Shown here piece by piece: positions 5,023 to 6,337 of a stretch of DNA of 6,337 nt (its first letter is position 1; each line of letters opens with the position of its first letter). The stretch is from Caldifarciminota bacterium (lineage in GTDB: Bacteria > Hydrothermota > Hydrothermia > B15-G9 > DRBW01), in contig DRBW01000211.1 of assembly GCA_011042705.1 (NCBI GenBank), positions 1-6,337 on the forward strand. The letters are read 5' to 3'. A program made the translations under genes and the position numbers. The notes beneath the pieces were generated by a model. It ran no database searches and was not told the DNA's origin. It saw only the letters and a program-made list of their open reading frames with translations.

Positions 5023-6051
5023 TCACAGTATCAACATGGCATCCCCGTAGCTGAAAAACCTGTATTTTCGCTCTATGGCTTCTCGATAAGCTTTCATTAT
5101 TTTATCCCTTCCAGCCAGTGCCGAGACGAGAAGGAGGGGCGTCGACTTCGGAAGGTGGAAATTGGTTATCATGCCGTCTATGACGCGAAATTCATAAGGA
5201 GGATATATGAAAAGTTCGGAATAACCTCCAGCCGGCCCTTCCCCGAGTTTCCAGGTCTCAAGGGCCCTGGTCACGGTCGTGCCGCAGGAAATGACTCTCC
5301 TACCGGCAGCTTTTGCCTCCTTAATGAGAGAACGGGTTTCCTCTTCGATCTCGAAATACTCTCCCTCCATCTCATGTTGCCTTATGTCCTCGACTCTGAC
5401 GGGCCTGAAGGTCCCGGGACCGACGTGGAGGAGGACATAGGTTACCGCCACCCCCCTGTTCTTGATCTCCTCGAGAAGCTCCCTGGAAAAATGGAGCCCC
5501 GCCGTGGGCGCGGCCACAGAACCCGGCACCTCTGCGAAAACCGTCTGATACCTCACGGAATCTATCTCCTCGGGGGGTCTCCTGACATAGGGAGGAAGAG
5601 GGGGCTCTCCGTATTTCTCGAGAAAATCAAGGGGCTTCATCTCCGATTTCAGCTTCAGGACCCTCTTACCTCCTTCGAGGTAATCGAGCACCTCGAGTAA
5701 TTCTCCCCTGACCTCTATAGTTTCTCCGGGCCTGGCTTTTCTCCCGGGGCGAACCATTGCCACTATCTCACCGCCCTTTATCTCCGTTACCAGGATCTCC
5801 ACCTTCCCGCCAGTGGGAACCCTCCGCCCCCTCAACCTCGCCTTTATCACGCGTGTCTTGTTCAACACGAGGACATCGCCGGGTTTGAGGTAATCCACGA
5901 TCTCCCTGAATATCCTGTGCTCTATGGCAAAGGGCTCCCTCCTGAGAACCAGAAGCCTCGACTCCTCCCTCTTCGGAGAGGGATACTGGGCAATGAGCTC
6001 CTCCGGCAGTTCAAAGTCGTAATATGATAGCCTGTAGATCTCCTCGCCCAT
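5023..6051 (-). CDS. queA: S-adenosylmethionine:tRNA ribosyltransferase-isomerase (QueA)
   Basis: 342 residues, full family length. QueA transfers and isomerises the ribosyl part of S-adenosylmethionine onto preQ1 in the wobble position of GUN-anticodon tRNAs, giving epoxyqueuosine, the penultimate step of queuosine synthesis, in the cytoplasm. Family signatures run the whole length: YDFELPEELIAQYP (11-24) with SRLLVL (31-36); LNKTRVIKARL (63-73); GEPPLPPYVRRP (148-159); YQTVFAEVPGSVAAPTAGLH (168-187); HVGPGTFRPV (209-218); CGTTVTRALE (256-265); ITNFHLPKSTPLLLVSALAG (295-314) and the C-terminal YRFFSYGDAML (330-340). The start ATG overlaps the stop of the upstream DegV-type gene by one base (TGATG), and a GGTGG lies 4 bases before it, so translation is probably coupled. 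Usual neighbours such as tgt or ruvB are not in the window. Intact. Confidence 0.97.
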   Translation of the reverse strand: MGEEIYRLSYYDFELPEELIAQYPSPKREESRLLVLRREPFAIEHRIFREIVDYLKPGDVLVLNKTRVIKARLRGRRVPTGGKVEILVTEIKGGEIVAMVRPGRKARPGETIEVRGELLEVLDYLEGGKRVLKLKSEMKPLDFLEKYGEPPLPPYVRRPPEEIDSVRYQTVFAEVPGSVAAPTAGLHFSRELLEEIKNRGVAVTYVLLHVGPGTFRPVRVEDIRQHEMEGEYFEIEEETRSLIKEAKAAGRRVISCGTTVTRALETWKLGEGPAGGYSELFIYPPYEFRVIDGMITNFHLPKSTPLLLVSALAGRDKIMKAYREAIERKYRFFSYGDAMLIL

Positions 6052-6337
6052 CAGTCCACCGGCAAGGCGAAAACGCCCCAGCTGCCCGGGCCAACGTGCA
6101 AGCTCAGGGCGGGGGTCAGGTCGGCTCTGAGAACCATCCTGACATTGTAATTCTCCTCGATAAATTCCTCCAGGGGGTTTATTTTCTCAGCGGCCGCAAA
6201 GTGGGCCACGGCAAAGTCATAAGTTCTCCTTTTATCGAGGTTCTCCGACAAAAGCCTCTTGAATTCAGGTAAGACCCTGGATCCTCCGAAGACCCTGGTT
6301 TTCTTCCTTATCCTTCCCTCGCTATCCAGGGTAAGGA
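6051..6337 (-). CDS. DegV family protein, C-terminal part (5' end outside window)
   Basis: The last 94 codons of a gene whose start lies beyond position 6337. The reading frame is open to the window edge, so the TTG at 6249-6251 is an internal Leu codon, not a start. DegV proteins bind fatty acids, and some Gram-positive members act as fatty-acid kinase subunits (FakB); the role in this organism is unknown. What supports the call is the C-terminal domain layout: LTLDSEGRI (1-9 of the visible part), a helical stretch, YDFAVAHFAAAEKINPLEEF (39-58), the counterpart of the family's I-A-H-A segment, and the closing LSLHVGPGSWGVFAL (77-91), matching the conserved G-x-H-x-G-P-G-x-x-G-V. The N-terminal ligand-binding residues cannot be inspected. 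The TGA stop overlaps the queA ATG by one base, so the two are probably co-transcribed. Confidence 0.72.
   Translation of the reverse strand, partial: LTLDSEGRIRKKTRVFGGSRVLPEFKRLLSENLDKRRTYDFAVAHFAAAEKINPLEEFIEENYNVRMVLRADLTPALSLHVGPGSWGVFALPVD

Noticed and set aside
5155..5700. Long plus-strand ORF antisense to queA
   Set aside because: It lies wholly within the conserved queA gene and has no recognisable domain; it is a shadow of queA codon use.
1..6337. Search for CRISPR arrays, tRNAs, rRNA, transposases, toxin-antitoxin or phage-defence genes
   Set aside because: No regularly spaced repeats, RNA gene signatures, terminal inverted repeats with a transposase, or defence-type domains are visible on either strand.

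Overview
The window comes from a bacterium with a compact genome of roughly balanced base composition. Arginine is written mostly as AGG/AGA and isoleucine often as ATA, and the proteins are rich in K, E and R, which together suggest a thermophile (inference). QueA and a DegV-type protein point to Bacteria. A PorV/PorQ-like outer-membrane barrel with a signal peptide points to a diderm. That combination, next to an endonuclease IV of the type I associate with Thermococcales-like archaea, fits one of the uncultured hot-environment bacterial lineages. I cannot name the phylum from this sequence.

Layout. Positions 1-98 hold no gene I can support. A minus-strand gene (99-1439) encodes a PorV-like outer-membrane protein with an unusual hydrophobic C-terminal extension. 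It diverges from a three-gene plus-strand operon, znuA-znuC-znuB (1556-3931), a complete zinc/manganese-type ABC importer whose genes overlap by 4 and 8 bp. The operon ends tail-to-tail, sharing a TTAA, with a minus-strand endonuclease IV family gene (3928-4767). A 255-bp spacer (4768-5022) carrying inverted repeats and a likely promoter follows. Then come queA (5023-6051, minus) and the 3' part of a DegV-family gene (6051-6337, minus, cut by the window edge), joined by a TGATG overlap.

How the genes work together. ZnuA captures the metal outside the inner membrane, ZnuB is the channel and ZnuC the ATPase. The divergent PorV-like barrel may be functionally linked, for example as the outer-membrane partner, but only its position says so. 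QueA makes epoxyqueuosine in tRNA, and the endonuclease IV homologue is a probable AP-site repair enzyme that itself needs zinc-type metals. There is no CRISPR array, tRNA, rRNA, IS element or obvious novel multi-gene system. The best unexplained signals are two start regions that look leaderless or nearly so, the structured 255-bp spacer, the paired palindromes between porV and znuA, and the C-terminal fusion in the PorV-like protein.
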